DNA from: Sulfurimonas xiamenensis
GTDB taxonomy: Bacteria; Campylobacterota; Campylobacteria; Campylobacterales; Sulfurimonadaceae
Direction of reading: 5' to 3'
Length of the DNA: 64,000 bases
Assembly: GCF_009258045.1 (NCBI RefSeq)
Contig: NZ_CP041166.1
Location: 868,001 to 932,000, forward strand
How positions within the stretch are numbered: position 1 is the stretch's first letter; the number at the start of each line of letters is the position of its first letter. Shown piece after piece: positions 45,452 through 54,830 of the stretch. A program made the translations under genes and the position numbers. The notes beneath the pieces were generated by a model. It saw only the letters and a program-made list of their open reading frames with translations. It was not told the origin of the DNA and searched no databases.

Positions 45452-46879
45452 ATGATAAAAGTTTTATTAACAGGTGCAAATGGATATATCGGAAGAAGAT
45501 TGAAAAATGCACTTAAAAATCAAAAAGATGTAGAGCTTAGAATTTTTGTGCGAAATAAAAAGAGTCTCTCAGAGGATATACTTAAAAATTTTGAAGTGAT
45601 AGAAGGGGACACATTTGACAGGGATGCTTTAAAAAAAGCGTTAGATGGAATAGATATGGCTTATTATCTTATTCACTCTCTTAATAAAAAAAATTATAAG
45701 GATTTAGATAATCTCTCAGCTCAAAATTTTATAGATATTGCTTCTGAGTGCGGTGTAAAAAGAGTTATCTATCTTGGCGGACTTGGCGTTAAAAACAGCG
45801 ATACAAGTGAGCATCTCTTAAGTAGAATACAAACAGGAGAGATACTCAGCTCTTCTGATAGTGTTCAAAGTATTTGGCTGCGTGCAGGCGTGATAATAGG
45901 ATCTGGAGGTGCAAGTTTTGAGATTATAAGAAATCTTGTTGAAAAACTCCCTGTTATGATAACTCCAAAATGGGTCAATACATATGCGCAGCCGATTGCG
46001 GTTGATGATGTTATCAACTATCTTATTTCATCTCTCTATCTTGAGTATGATAAAAATTTAGTTGTAGATATAGGTTCACAAAAAATGATGTACAGAGATA
46101 TGATGCTACAAACAGCAAAAGCACTTGAACTTAAAAGATATCTTATTCCTGTTCCGTTTATGAGTATAAATTTTTCATCCTACTGGCTTAATCTCTTTAC
46201 ACCCGTTCCTTTTATTGTTGCAAAAGCATTGATAGAGGGTTTAAAATGCGAAGTAACTGTTCAAAACGATAATGCTAAAAAATATTTTCCAAATATTGAA
46301 CCTATGAATTATATCCAAGCCGTACAAAAAGCAGTAAGCGAGATAGAAGAGAATCAGGTAATAAGCAGATGGAGCGATGCGGAGGGTTCATCATGGGAGC
46401 AGACGCACGCAAAAGAGATAAATGACGCTATATTCGTAGATAGAAAAGAAGCCGATATCAGTGCTTATGATAAAGAGAAGGTGTTTAAGGCTATTAAATC
46501 AATAGGCGGCGAGAACGGCTGGTTTGATTATGATTTTTTATGGGAGTTGCGGGGCATTGCCGACAAAGCATTGGGCGGAGTAGGGCTTAATCGCGGCAGA
46601 CGAGATAGCTGTGATTTAAGACTAGGCGAGTGTCTTGATTTTTGGAGAGTTGAAGATTTAAAGGAAAATGAGAGACTGCTTCTATTTGCTCAAATGAAAT
46701 TGCCGGGTCATGCTTGGCTTGAGTTTAAGATAGAGGGGGATAGACTTATCCAATCTGCCTATTTTTATCCAAAAGGGATATGGGGCAGACTCTATTGGTA
46801 CTCTTTAGTCCCTGCACACTATTTTATATTTAAAAATATGATAAATGGCATTTTAAAGAATAGTTTAAAAAATATATAA
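45452..46879 (+). CDS. NAD(P)-binding SDR-like protein with C-terminal DUF2867
   Basis: A 475-residue two-domain protein. The N-terminal extended-SDR/NmrA domain starts with VLLTGANGYIGRRL and has the YYLIHSL and RVIYLGGLG blocks. Residues from about 340 match DUF2867: WFDYDFLWELRGIADKALGG, RRDSCDLRLGECLDFWRVE and the PGHAWLEFKI region, ending in a hydrophobic segment near the C-terminus. The combination is known in many bacteria but uncharacterised. An in-frame ATG at 45425 would add nine residues. Function unknown; redox on a lipid-like substrate is only a guess. Confidence 0.82.
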   Translation: MIKVLLTGANGYIGRRLKNALKNQKDVELRIFVRNKKSLSEDILKNFEVIEGDTFDRDALKKALDGIDMAYYLIHSLNKKNYKDLDNLSAQNFIDIASECGVKRVIYLGGLGVKNSDTSEHLLSRIQTGEILSSSDSVQSIWLRAGVIIGSGGASFEIIRNLVEKLPVMITPKWVNTYAQPIAVDDVINYLISSLYLEYDKNLVVDIGSQKMMYRDMMLQTAKALELKRYLIPVPFMSINFSSYWLNLFTPVPFIVAKALIEGLKCEVTVQNDNAKKYFPNIEPMNYIQAVQKAVSEIEENQVISRWSDAEGSSWEQTHAKEINDAIFVDRKEADISAYDKEKVFKAIKSIGGENGWFDYDFLWELRGIADKALGGVGLNRGRRDSCDLRLGECLDFWRVEDLKENERLLLFAQMKLPGHAWLEFKIEGDRLIQSAYFYPKGIWGRLYWYSLVPAHYFIFKNMINGILKNSLKNI

Positions 46880-46896
46880 ATTTTCATCTGTTTTTG

Positions 46897-47796
46897 TTAT
46901 GTTATGTAATTATAAACAACCCATGTTGTAAAAAATGAAAATATAATTCCATAGCCAACAATAGCAGAACTTAGCCTCGGCGCAAGTCCTGCCATAGAAG
47001 CAATTGCAGCTGCAGTAATCATAGGTGCCATAGAAGCTTCCATTATGGATATTAAAGCAGCTTTACTATTCCAAGAAAATATATTACAAATTATAATTGC
47101 TAAAATGGGAGCTAAGATAAGTTTAATTCCCAAAGCCAGTGTAAATGGTTTTATGTCTTCTGATGGAAGTTTGAATTGAAGTTGAAGACCGACTGCTACA
47201 AGAGCCAAAGGAATAATTGTGCTAGCAAGTGAAGATAACACACTCTCTACTACCGGATGAAATGTGGTGCCAATAAAACAAAGAGCAATGATTAGAGCCA
47301 AAAATGGCGGGAATGTTAATATTTTAAGAAATAGTACTTTTATATCAACATTTTGTGTATTTGAATAATAGATTGATACAAAAGTTCCATAGGTAGAAAG
47401 CGCTATAAAAGAGCCTAATTGATCATACATTACAACATATCCAAGCGCTGATTCTCCAAAATAAGCTTGAATCATTGGTATTCCTAGATAAGAAGTATTA
47501 CCCAAGACTGCTACAAGCATCAAAGCACCTGTTATCTCTTTTGTAAATGTGAGCAATTTTGAAAAGTATAAAACTGCCAAAGCGCTTATGCTCATTACAA
47601 GCCAAGCTATAAAAACAGGAATCATAACCTCAAAAGAGAAGTTTAATTTTGGAATTTGAAGAAGGACTAAAGCTGGAGCTGAAATATAGAGAATAAATTG
47701 GTTTAAAATAAGAGGTGTGTCTTTTGGAAAAACATCTAATTTATTTATAATATATCCTATAAAAATAGCGCTAAAAATAAGTGCAAAATTTTCCAT
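46897..47796 (-). CDS. AEC family transporter (auxin efflux carrier-like)
   Basis: A 299-residue membrane protein with about ten helices in the 5+5 arrangement of the AEC family. GNTSYLGIPMIQAYFG in the first half and EASMAPMITAAAIAS in the second are the crossing-region motifs. Bacterial members carry malate, malonate or other organic acids. It is transcribed alone and convergent with the SDR-DUF2867 gene. Substrate unknown. Confidence 0.88.
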   Translation of the reverse strand: MENFALIFSAIFIGYIINKLDVFPKDTPLILNQFILYISAPALVLLQIPKLNFSFEVMIPVFIAWLVMSISALAVLYFSKLLTFTKEITGALMLVAVLGNTSYLGIPMIQAYFGESALGYVVMYDQLGSFIALSTYGTFVSIYYSNTQNVDIKVLFLKILTFPPFLALIIALCFIGTTFHPVVESVLSSLASTIIPLALVAVGLQLQFKLPSEDIKPFTLALGIKLILAPILAIIICNIFSWNSKAALISIMEASMAPMITAAAIASMAGLAPRLSSAIVGYGIIFSFFTTWVVYNYIT

Positions 47797-47953
47797 AAAT
47801 TTATTTCTTTTATATTGTATTTCTTTTTTGTGACAAGCAATTTTTGGTCTTGTAACAGTTAATACAGCAAAATAGTCTCTATTTATTTTGCGTTTAAATT
47901 AAGAATGGAAGTATATAATCTTTTATTTAAATTATGACTTAGGAGCTATCTTT

Positions 47954-48532
47954 ATGGAAAAAAGTTTTAATGAAGCTATGGATTTTAGGCATGCGTGTAA
48001 AGTGTTTAACGAAAATAAGAAAATATCAGAGAAAGATATAATAGATATACTCGAAGCAGGGCGAAAATCTCCATCATCGTTTGGCATGGAACCATGGAAA
48101 TTTTTGGTAATTAAAAACGAAGAGTTAAAAGCAAAAATACGACCTTACTGCTGGGATCAAATTCAGGTTACTTCATGCTCCCATTTAGTGGTTATACTTG
48201 CTGCGATAGAAGATGTAAAACCGGAGAGTGGAGTCGTTAAGAAGAGATTTTCAAGAAGAGAGATGCCGCAGGAGATGCTTGATTTTTATATGCAAAAATA
48301 TGCATCACATTTGAGCAAAACTCTAAGCAGCGATGAAAACATACTTTGTTGGACTGCAAAACAAACTTATATTGCTGCTGCAAATATGATGACAAAAGCA
48401 GCTACTCTTGGGATAGACAGCTGCCCGATAGAGGGGTTTGAGAAAGAAAATGTAGAGAGAATTTTAAATATTGATATTAAAAAATATCAACTTTCTTTAG
48501 TACTTCCTTTTGGCTACAGAATCAATAAATAA
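47954..48532 (+). CDS. nitroreductase family FMN oxidoreductase, C-terminally truncated by an in-frame stop
   Basis: A 192-residue NAD(P)H:FMN nitroreductase. It shows FRHACKVFNENKKI, SPSSFGMEPWKFLVI (FMN loop) and LGIDSCPIEGF. The TAA at 48530-48532 follows FGYRINK. The same frame then stays open for 16 codons (SSQLRVPFEEVVEFID) to a TAA at 48581-48583. A tail of this kind closes normal nitroreductases, so the native gene probably ended at 48583 and has acquired a nonsense codon, unless this is a read error. The frame is otherwise intact. Confidence 0.85.
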   Translation: MEKSFNEAMDFRHACKVFNENKKISEKDIIDILEAGRKSPSSFGMEPWKFLVIKNEELKAKIRPYCWDQIQVTSCSHLVVILAAIEDVKPESGVVKKRFSRREMPQEMLDFYMQKYASHLSKTLSSDENILCWTAKQTYIAAANMMTKAATLGIDSCPIEGFEKENVERILNIDIKKYQLSLVLPFGYRINK

Positions 48533-48579
48533 TCATCTCAATTAAGAGTGCCGTTTGAAGAGGTTGTAGAGTTTATAGA

Positions 48580-49311
48580 TTAATATTTAAATTTTGCAAT
48601 AATAGGGTTGTGGTCTGAGATTTTTTTGCTGTCTATCACTTCGGAGTAGGTAAGATTCAAATCTCTGTAAAAGATATAATCTATTGAGTTTGTGAAAATT
48701 TTTTTAAGATGTATTTCATTGCTGAATATCACTTTTTTAAGAGAAAGATTTTCTGCAAACTCCTCTAAAAAGCGTACTCTTTTTAAGTTCCAAGTATTAA
48801 AATCACCCGCCACGATCATTGCTCCCTTATGTGAACTGATAGTTTCATAAAGTGAATTCAATTCATGTTTAAAATCAAGATTTCGTACAAAGTTGATAGC
48901 ATGAAGATTGACGACAAGCAGTGTCTGCTCCTGTGAAATTTTATGGTGTGTAATAAGTGATACTTTGTGTGTTGTGTAGCGCAGTTCCTGTTTTTTTGTC
49001 AGCAAAGAGAGTTCACTCTCACACGATGTTTTAAAAGCGCTAAGTACCCCAAAAACATGCTTTTTTGTCTCGATATTAGGCGATAAAACATAAGAGTAGT
49101 CATGTAGTTCTAGTTCATGAGGAATACTCTTTTTTACTTCTTGAAGCAGTAATATATCGAAGTTATGGTTTTGTATAAGTGAATCAATAAATGCTTTATA
49201 TGAGCTTTTAAGAGTAAGTTTTGCAACATTCCAACATAAAAGACTAAACTCCATGCCTAACTCAGATTCTTGATGTTTTAATGATTTTAGCAAACTATTT
49301 GGTTTAAACAT
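48580..49311 (-). CDS. endonuclease/exonuclease/phosphatase family protein
   Basis: A 243-residue EEP-fold protein. LLCWNVAK (start strand), LLLQEV (metal Glu), VVNLHA, VAGDFNTW and the terminal SDHNPI are the family motifs in order, so the metal site is complete. Substrates in the family range from DNA to phospholipids. No signal peptide is seen. It is 15 nt after the cardiolipin synthase gene and likely co-transcribed with it, which leaves a lipid link possible. Confidence 0.85.
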   Translation of the reverse strand: MFKPNSLLKSLKHQESELGMEFSLLCWNVAKLTLKSSYKAFIDSLIQNHNFDILLLQEVKKSIPHELELHDYSYVLSPNIETKKHVFGVLSAFKTSCESELSLLTKKQELRYTTHKVSLITHHKISQEQTLLVVNLHAINFVRNLDFKHELNSLYETISSHKGAMIVAGDFNTWNLKRVRFLEEFAENLSLKKVIFSNEIHLKKIFTNSIDYIFYRDLNLTYSEVIDSKKISDHNPIIAKFKY

Positions 49312-49326
49312 AATAAAATTCCAGCC

Positions 49327-50733
49327 TTAAAGTTGCGGTGCTAATATCCGCATAAGGTTTTCAAAAACTCTTTTGCCATAAGATACATTTTTTGTTCCAA
49401 AAGAGGAATTAGATATAAGTTTTTGTGTCCATATTTCTACCTCTTTTATGATTTTGCCGGAATAAACAAAAGTTACAACCTCATAGTTTAAAAAGAGACT
49501 TCTGTTGTCAAAGTTCACACTTCCAAGCATTACGCTGTGACTGTCAAAAAGCATGGCTTTTGCATGCAGCAGTGAGCCGTTATATAGATATATCTTTATT
49601 CCGGCTTCCTCAAGTTCTCTCATATAAGAACTTCTAACTAGATTTACTATAGTGTGATTAGCCTCTTTTGGTGTGATTAATTTTACATCAACCCCTTTGT
49701 GATGAGCAATAATAAGCGCTTGGATAAGAGAATTATTTGGTATAAAATATGGAGTTATTATATAAATTTTTTCTTTTGCGCCATATATTGCAGATAGGAG
49801 TACCTCATAAAGTGTGTCTTTATCCATATCCGGTCCAGATGGAACAACTTGCAGAAATATATCGCCATCTATCTCTCTATTTTTGCCGTTTTGTGCAAAT
49901 GTCAATTTTTCTTGAGAAGCATAAAGCCAGTCTGAAGCAAATATTTCAAAAAATTGCTCTACAGATGGACCGACAATTGAGAACATAATATCTTCCCATC
50001 TCTCTTTGCTGTAAGTTGGTCCCAAATATTCAAAAGATAAGTTTGCTCCTCCGCTTAAAACTTTTTCATTGTCAAAGATATATATTTTTCTATGATTTCT
50101 GAGATTTATATAGTTTCTAAAAGGCATTTCAAATATAGGCATAAAAAATTCAATTTTTGCACCGGCATTTCTTAGTTTTCTAAGTCTATATTGAAGTAAA
50201 TAAAGATTTATGGAACCTATGGAATCGATAAGTATTTTTATCTCAACTCCCTCTTTTGCTTTTTTTATTAAAGCTTTTATAATTTCTTTTGTAACTTTGT
50301 CATACTCAAAAATAAAAGTGCTGATATAGATTGATTGTTTTGCATTTTGTATGCAGTTTAAAAATTCATTATAAAATTGAACTGCATCAAGAAAAAGTTT
50401 AAATTCTTCGTTTCTTTGGGCATCGGCTATTTTATAATTTCTTAAAATTCTGTCGATATTATTTTGTATATTATTGTCCGTATTTTTATTTTTAAGTACT
50501 AAATTTTCTTTTTTATATCTGTTTTTTCGTTTTCTTGAGCCAATTATAAAGTATAAAAATATGGATATATACGGGATAAGAATAATAGAAAGAAGCCAGG
50601 CAATTATACTGCTTGGAGTCCGCCTATTATAAAGCATGTGGATTAACACGATTATTATTAAAAGACCGGTCAAAAATATTAAACCGTGATATAAAAATAT
50701 ATCTGTAATATTACTCTTTATCTCTTCATTCAT
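49327..50733 (-). CDS. cls: cardiolipin synthase
   Basis: A 468-residue phospholipase D-superfamily protein. Two N-terminal membrane helices (about 13-32 and 39-64) are followed by two HKD motifs, HRKIYIFDNEKVLSGGAN and HAKAMLFDSHSVMLGSVNFDNRS. It condenses two phosphatidylglycerols to cardiolipin in the inner membrane. Length and topology match ClsA-type enzymes. It is first in a two-gene minus-strand unit. Confidence 0.94.
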   Translation of the reverse strand: MNEEIKSNITDIFLYHGLIFLTGLLIIIVLIHMLYNRRTPSSIIAWLLSIILIPYISIFLYFIIGSRKRKNRYKKENLVLKNKNTDNNIQNNIDRILRNYKIADAQRNEEFKLFLDAVQFYNEFLNCIQNAKQSIYISTFIFEYDKVTKEIIKALIKKAKEGVEIKILIDSIGSINLYLLQYRLRKLRNAGAKIEFFMPIFEMPFRNYINLRNHRKIYIFDNEKVLSGGANLSFEYLGPTYSKERWEDIMFSIVGPSVEQFFEIFASDWLYASQEKLTFAQNGKNREIDGDIFLQVVPSGPDMDKDTLYEVLLSAIYGAKEKIYIITPYFIPNNSLIQALIIAHHKGVDVKLITPKEANHTIVNLVRSSYMRELEEAGIKIYLYNGSLLHAKAMLFDSHSVMLGSVNFDNRSLFLNYEVVTFVYSGKIIKEVEIWTQKLISNSSFGTKNVSYGKRVFENLMRILAPQL

Positions 50734-50797
50734 TTAAAAATTATATCATTATTGTTAGAAATGATTCCTCTAAAATATATCATCTAGAAAATTTTAG

Positions 50798-50803
50798 TAT
50801 AAT
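50798..50803 (+). promoter_or_regulatory. probable -10 box of ppaC
   Basis: TATAAT 64 bp before the ppaC start, in the divergent gap with cls. No clear -35. Confidence 0.4.
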
Positions 50804-50866
50804 TTCAAAAACAAAGTGAAATTTTTTATTAAAACGAAATTTCTCTAAACAATAAAAGGTTAATAC

Positions 50867-51784
50867 ATGTCAACATATATTTTTGGTCATACAAATCCAG
50901 ATTCTGATTCTATTATCGGTGCTATCTCTTTAGCTTATTTGAAAAATCAACTAGGTGAAGATTGTGTGCCTACGCGTCAAGGCGATATTTCTCCAGAGAC
51001 GGAGTTTATACTTAAAAGATTTGGAGCAGAGGAACCTGAACTTAAAACCTCTTATGCAGGTGAAAAGGTCTATCTGGTAGATTTTTCAGATCTTGCCCAA
51101 GCTCCAAAAGATATAAAAGAGGCGACTATTTTGGGTATAGTAGATCACCACAAATTAGGCGATATAACAACAGATACTCCACTTGAGTGTTGGATACGAC
51201 CTATCGGATGTTCAAATACGGTTATAAAAGAAATGTTTGACTATTATGGGGTTGCTATTCCAAAAAATTTAGCGGGAATGATGATGTGTGCAATTTTAAG
51301 TGATACGGTTATCTTTAAATCTCCAACATGCACTAAAGCTGACACAAAAGCAGTAAAAGATTTAGCAAAAATTTCTCATATTGATGATTACAAAGCACTA
51401 GGTATGGAGATGTTTATAGCAAAATCGGCTATAGAAGGCGCAAGTGCCAGAGATCTTAATATGAGAGATTATAAAGCTTTTGATATGAATGGCACCAAAG
51501 TCGGGATAGGTCAGCTTGAAATGGTTGATATTTCGGCATTAAATGATAGAATAGGTGAACTTTTTGCAGATATGAAACTTATAAAGCAGGAGGAGGGTCT
51601 TCATACTATTATTATTCTTTTAACCGATATTATGAAAGAAGGATCACAGCTTTTAGTTTTAAGTGATGATGTTTCAAAAGTTGAAAAAGCATTTAATGTA
51701 AAAATTCAAGACAACCAAGCATGGTTAGATGGTGTACTTAGCCGTAAAAAGCAAGTTATTCCTTTTCTTCAACCGCAGTTTTAA
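50867..51784 (+). CDS. ppaC: manganese-dependent inorganic pyrophosphatase
   Basis: A 305-residue family II pyrophosphatase of the DHH superfamily. FGHTNPDSDS (metal His/Asp), VDFSD, DHHKLGD (DHH) and a C-terminal SRKKQVIP substrate motif are all present. It hydrolyses pyrophosphate and drives biosynthesis. No CBS insertion is present, so it is the plain two-domain form. It is monocistronic between cls and the ABC exporter operon. Confidence 0.96.
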   Translation: MSTYIFGHTNPDSDSIIGAISLAYLKNQLGEDCVPTRQGDISPETEFILKRFGAEEPELKTSYAGEKVYLVDFSDLAQAPKDIKEATILGIVDHHKLGDITTDTPLECWIRPIGCSNTVIKEMFDYYGVAIPKNLAGMMMCAILSDTVIFKSPTCTKADTKAVKDLAKISHIDDYKALGMEMFIAKSAIEGASARDLNMRDYKAFDMNGTKVGIGQLEMVDISALNDRIGELFADMKLIKQEEGLHTIIILLTDIMKEGSQLLVLSDDVSKVEKAFNVKIQDNQAWLDGVLSRKKQVIPFLQPQF

Positions 51785-51799
51785 TTTTTTTAAAATTTT

Positions 51800-51827
51800 T
51801 ATATCGGACACTCTTTGGTCCGATATA
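51800..51827. terminator. hairpin between convergent ppaC and ABC exporter genes
   Basis: A perfect 10-bp stem, TATATCGGAC and GTCCGATATA, with an 8-base loop, lying directly between the two stop codons. The flanks are AT-rich rather than pure T-tracts; a shared bidirectional terminator is the likely role. Confidence 0.65.
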
Positions 51828-52541
51828 TTACAATATATTCTCTTCTTTTAGTTCGTGAAAAACTATACCTCTGTTTTGTATTTTCATAATTTTGTCACAA
51901 TATGGAAGAATCCTTTCATCATGTGTAACGGTGATGATTGCTACATTTTGCTCTCTTGCAATTTTTTTGAGCATTTTTATAACACTAACAGCTCTTTCTC
52001 CATCAAGTGCAGCTGTAGGCTCGTCCGCTAGAATAATTTCTGGATTGTTTGCAAGTGCGCGTGCAATGGCAACTCTTTGATTTTGCCCTCCAGAGAGCTG
52101 TGATGACATATTATTTGCTTTATCGGCAATTTCAAGATACTCTAAGAGTTCCATTGCCTTCTCTTTTGCCTCTTTTTCACTTACATTGTTTGCCTGCGGA
52201 AGAAGTGTTATGTTCTCTAAAACATTCAAAAAAGGGACAAGATAATGAGCTTGAAATATAAATCCTATCTTTTCTCTTCTTATGCGTCTTGTATCTTTAG
52301 CTAACCATTTATCATGATAAACTTTGTTTTCTCCTAGCCAAATCTCTCCGCTTGTTGGTTCTATAACACACCCTATCATCATAAGAAGAGTTGTTTTTCC
52401 TGCACCGCTTGGAGCAATCAGTGCAACAACTTCTCCTTTTTGTATCTCAAATGACGCATTTTCAATTACTCGGACTAAATTATCATCTTTACCAAAATTT
52501 TTGACTAAATTTTGAACTTTAATAGCACTATGCTTGCTCAT
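51828..52541 (-). CDS. ABC transporter ATP-binding protein (DevA/MacB/LolD type)
   Basis: A 237-residue ATPase. Walker A is APSGAGKTT, the signature is LSGGQNQRVAIARALA and Walker B is ILADEPTAALD. It resembles the type VII (MacB/LolD/DevA) group and pairs with the permease, fusion protein and TolC-like genes upstream. I chose the ATG at 52541 because GGAGG lies 5 nt before it; a TTG four codons earlier overlaps that Shine-Dalgarno. It energises an exporter across both membranes. Confidence 0.9.
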   Translation of the reverse strand: MSKHSAIKVQNLVKNFGKDDNLVRVIENASFEIQKGEVVALIAPSGAGKTTLLMMIGCVIEPTSGEIWLGENKVYHDKWLAKDTRRIRREKIGFIFQAHYLVPFLNVLENITLLPQANNVSEKEAKEKAMELLEYLEIADKANNMSSQLSGGQNQRVAIARALANNPEIILADEPTAALDGERAVSVIKMLKKIAREQNVAIITVTHDERILPYCDKIMKIQNRGIVFHELKEENIL

Positions 52542-52542
52542 T

Positions 52543-53688
52543 TTATCCTCCAATTGCTGCTGCCGGGTCGGCGCTTATTACTTTTTTTACACCTACAAAA
52601 GAGGCTAGAATAGATGCAAAAACAATTACGCCAAAAAGTATCCATGCATCGGGAATTTGCAACACAACAAGTTTAGGAAATTTATCGTAAATTAAGTGTG
52701 AAAATATATTTCCAAAAATAAAAGCAAAAATACCAAGGAGTATTGTCTCTTTAACAATCATCTCTATAATAAGAGTGTTTGGAAGCCCCATAAGCTTCAT
52801 AATAGATATCTCTTTCATTTTTTCCAATGTCATGGTATAAATAATAAGAGCAATAATAATTGTTGAGACTATAACCAATATAATAGTAAATAGTCCTATC
52901 TGTTTAGAAGATTTTTCAATTAGATTTTTTGTGAGTATATCTCTTTGCTGCTTGTCCGTATATACATTTTTATGTTGCCACTTTCTTATATCATGGGCCA
53001 CTTTATCGACATCAAAACCATTTTTAACAGTTGCGACAATCGCGTTTACTCTGTAAGATTCCGAATTTTCTATTCCTCTTGCTTCATCGTTTTGTATCTC
53101 TTTGTTTGAGTATAAAAACTGTAGCTCTTGGGCATCTTTTAGACTTATATAGACAAGAGGATCTCCACCGCTTGAAACTGTTTTACTTGTAATGCCGACA
53201 ACTTTATAAAAATTTCTTCCGAGTTTTATTTCTTCTCCTAGTTGAAAGCCTGTCTTGTCTGTAACTACAATTTCATAATGGTCATTTTTTAGTTTTCGTC
53301 CTTTTATCAACCTTTTAGGATTGATGGGATTAATAGCTCCATAGATATCATATCCGACTGCAACGGCAAGAACTGACTTGTCTTTTTGTGGTAGCTGGAT
53401 ATTTTGAAAAGTCATTGCTTCACTTTTATCTATACCCTGCATTACATAGATGATATTTTTAAGGTCCTCGTGAACTCTTGAGGATTCGGCAAAAGGTCCT
53501 AAGGTGTCTTCTTGAACTATCCACATATCTGCGCCAATATCATTAAGTAATATTTCCGCTTCTACCATCATGCCACGGTATACGCCAATCATAATAAGAA
53601 CAATTCCAAGCAACATCCCAACACCCATAGCGGTGACTATAAATTTGCCAAGGGTGTGCTCAATATCTCTTTTTGCTAAATTAATCAT
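52543..53688 (-). CDS. ABC transporter permease (FtsX/DevC-like)
   Basis: A 381-residue permease with one N-terminal helix, a roughly 230-residue periplasmic MacB-like domain and three C-terminal helices (about 270-290, 312-333, 345-366). That is the FtsX/MacB topology without a fused ATPase, as in DevC. LGFxK-type ALEYTMTLEKMKEISIMKLMGLP precedes the second helix. Overlaps of 4 nt with the fusion-protein gene show one operon. Confidence 0.9.
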   Translation of the reverse strand: MINLAKRDIEHTLGKFIVTAMGVGMLLGIVLIMIGVYRGMMVEAEILLNDIGADMWIVQEDTLGPFAESSRVHEDLKNIIYVMQGIDKSEAMTFQNIQLPQKDKSVLAVAVGYDIYGAINPINPKRLIKGRKLKNDHYEIVVTDKTGFQLGEEIKLGRNFYKVVGITSKTVSSGGDPLVYISLKDAQELQFLYSNKEIQNDEARGIENSESYRVNAIVATVKNGFDVDKVAHDIRKWQHKNVYTDKQQRDILTKNLIEKSSKQIGLFTIILVIVSTIIIALIIYTMTLEKMKEISIMKLMGLPNTLIIEMIVKETILLGIFAFIFGNIFSHLIYDKFPKLVVLQIPDAWILFGVIVFASILASFVGVKKVISADPAAAIGG

Positions 53689-54830
53689 CTGTATATCTTC
53701 ATGCCGTCACTAAGTGGTTTGTTGCTGCTTGTAGGTACTAACAGTTCAGTATCCGCATCTATTCCTGATGAAATGGCTGCTTCTTCGTCATTTTGTGCCA
53801 AAATAGAAATCGGATGAAAGTATGCATTATCGCTGTTTGCTACCCAGACTCCTTTTTTTCCATCTTTAGTAGTAATTAAATTAAGAGGAATTTTTACAAC
53901 ATTTTCATACTTTTGAACTTTTATATTTACTTCAGCCTGCTCATTAATATAAAACGGAATCGGAGTGGTTTCAAATCCTATCGCTATCTCTCTCTCAAGT
54001 GTAACAAGATTGCTTATAGCTACTATTCTTTCAACATTTCCGTTTAATTTTACATTTGGCTGTGATCTAAGTTTAATAGAAGCTTTTTGATCAAGCTTGA
54101 TACCCTTTGCCACTCTTTCATCAATATTTGCCACAACCCATAATGTCTTTGGATCTACTATTTTAAAAACAGGTGCAGACGGCAGGACATATTGCGCTGC
54201 TTCTGCCTCTTTTGAAATAATGTAACCATCAACAGGAGAGTAAACTTTAAATCTTTGCAGTTTTGCATCTATCGCTTCCATACTCTTTTGCAATCTTTGA
54301 ATCTCTAGTTTTGCAGAAGCAATTTTTGCTTTAGAAGCATTTATTTGCGCATCTATATTTTGCAAATCGCTGCTTGCTTTGTCATATTCTGCTTGCGTTA
54401 CATATTTCTGTTCCAACAGTTTTTTGTAACGATTGTATGTTACTAAAATAAGTGTTTTTTGCGCTTTGAGACTTTCAAGATCACTTTGTGTTGTTTGAAC
54501 CTCTTGCTTAGCTTTTTTAAGTGCTACTTTTTGTTCATCAAGAAGCATAGGAAGATCTACCGGATCAATCGTTAAAAGAAGATCACCCCTCTTAACCCAT
54601 TGACCCTCATCAAAGTATATATTTTCTATCTCTCCGCCGCTTTGCGCCGTAATAGTGTATATATTTTTAGCATCAACATTTCCAATGCCGCGCACTGTTA
54701 TATGAAGATCTCCTTTTGTCGGTTTTGTTGTAGCAAATGTTGATTTTACAATGTATACTTTATTGTAAAATAGAGCGCCTCCAATAGCGATAAATAGTGT
54801 AATTATTGTATATTTTAGCCATTTGTTCAT
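53685..54830 (-). CDS. HlyD/MacA-family membrane fusion protein
   Basis: A 381-residue periplasmic adaptor. N-terminal anchor helix (about 7-24), lipoyl-like half (GGEIENIYFDEGQWVKRGDLLLTI), a helical hairpin of about 110 residues, the second lipoyl half (FKVYSPVDGYIISKEAEAAQYV) and beta-barrel. It links the inner-membrane pump to the TolC-like channel encoded upstream. ATGA overlaps occur on both sides. Confidence 0.93.
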   Translation of the reverse strand: MNKWLKYTIITLFIAIGGALFYNKVYIVKSTFATTKPTKGDLHITVRGIGNVDAKNIYTITAQSGGEIENIYFDEGQWVKRGDLLLTIDPVDLPMLLDEQKVALKKAKQEVQTTQSDLESLKAQKTLILVTYNRYKKLLEQKYVTQAEYDKASSDLQNIDAQINASKAKIASAKLEIQRLQKSMEAIDAKLQRFKVYSPVDGYIISKEAEAAQYVLPSAPVFKIVDPKTLWVVANIDERVAKGIKLDQKASIKLRSQPNVKLNGNVERIVAISNLVTLEREIAIGFETTPIPFYINEQAEVNIKVQKYENVVKIPLNLITTKDGKKGVWVANSDNAYFHPISILAQNDEEAAISSGIDADTELLVPTSSNKPLSDGMKIYR

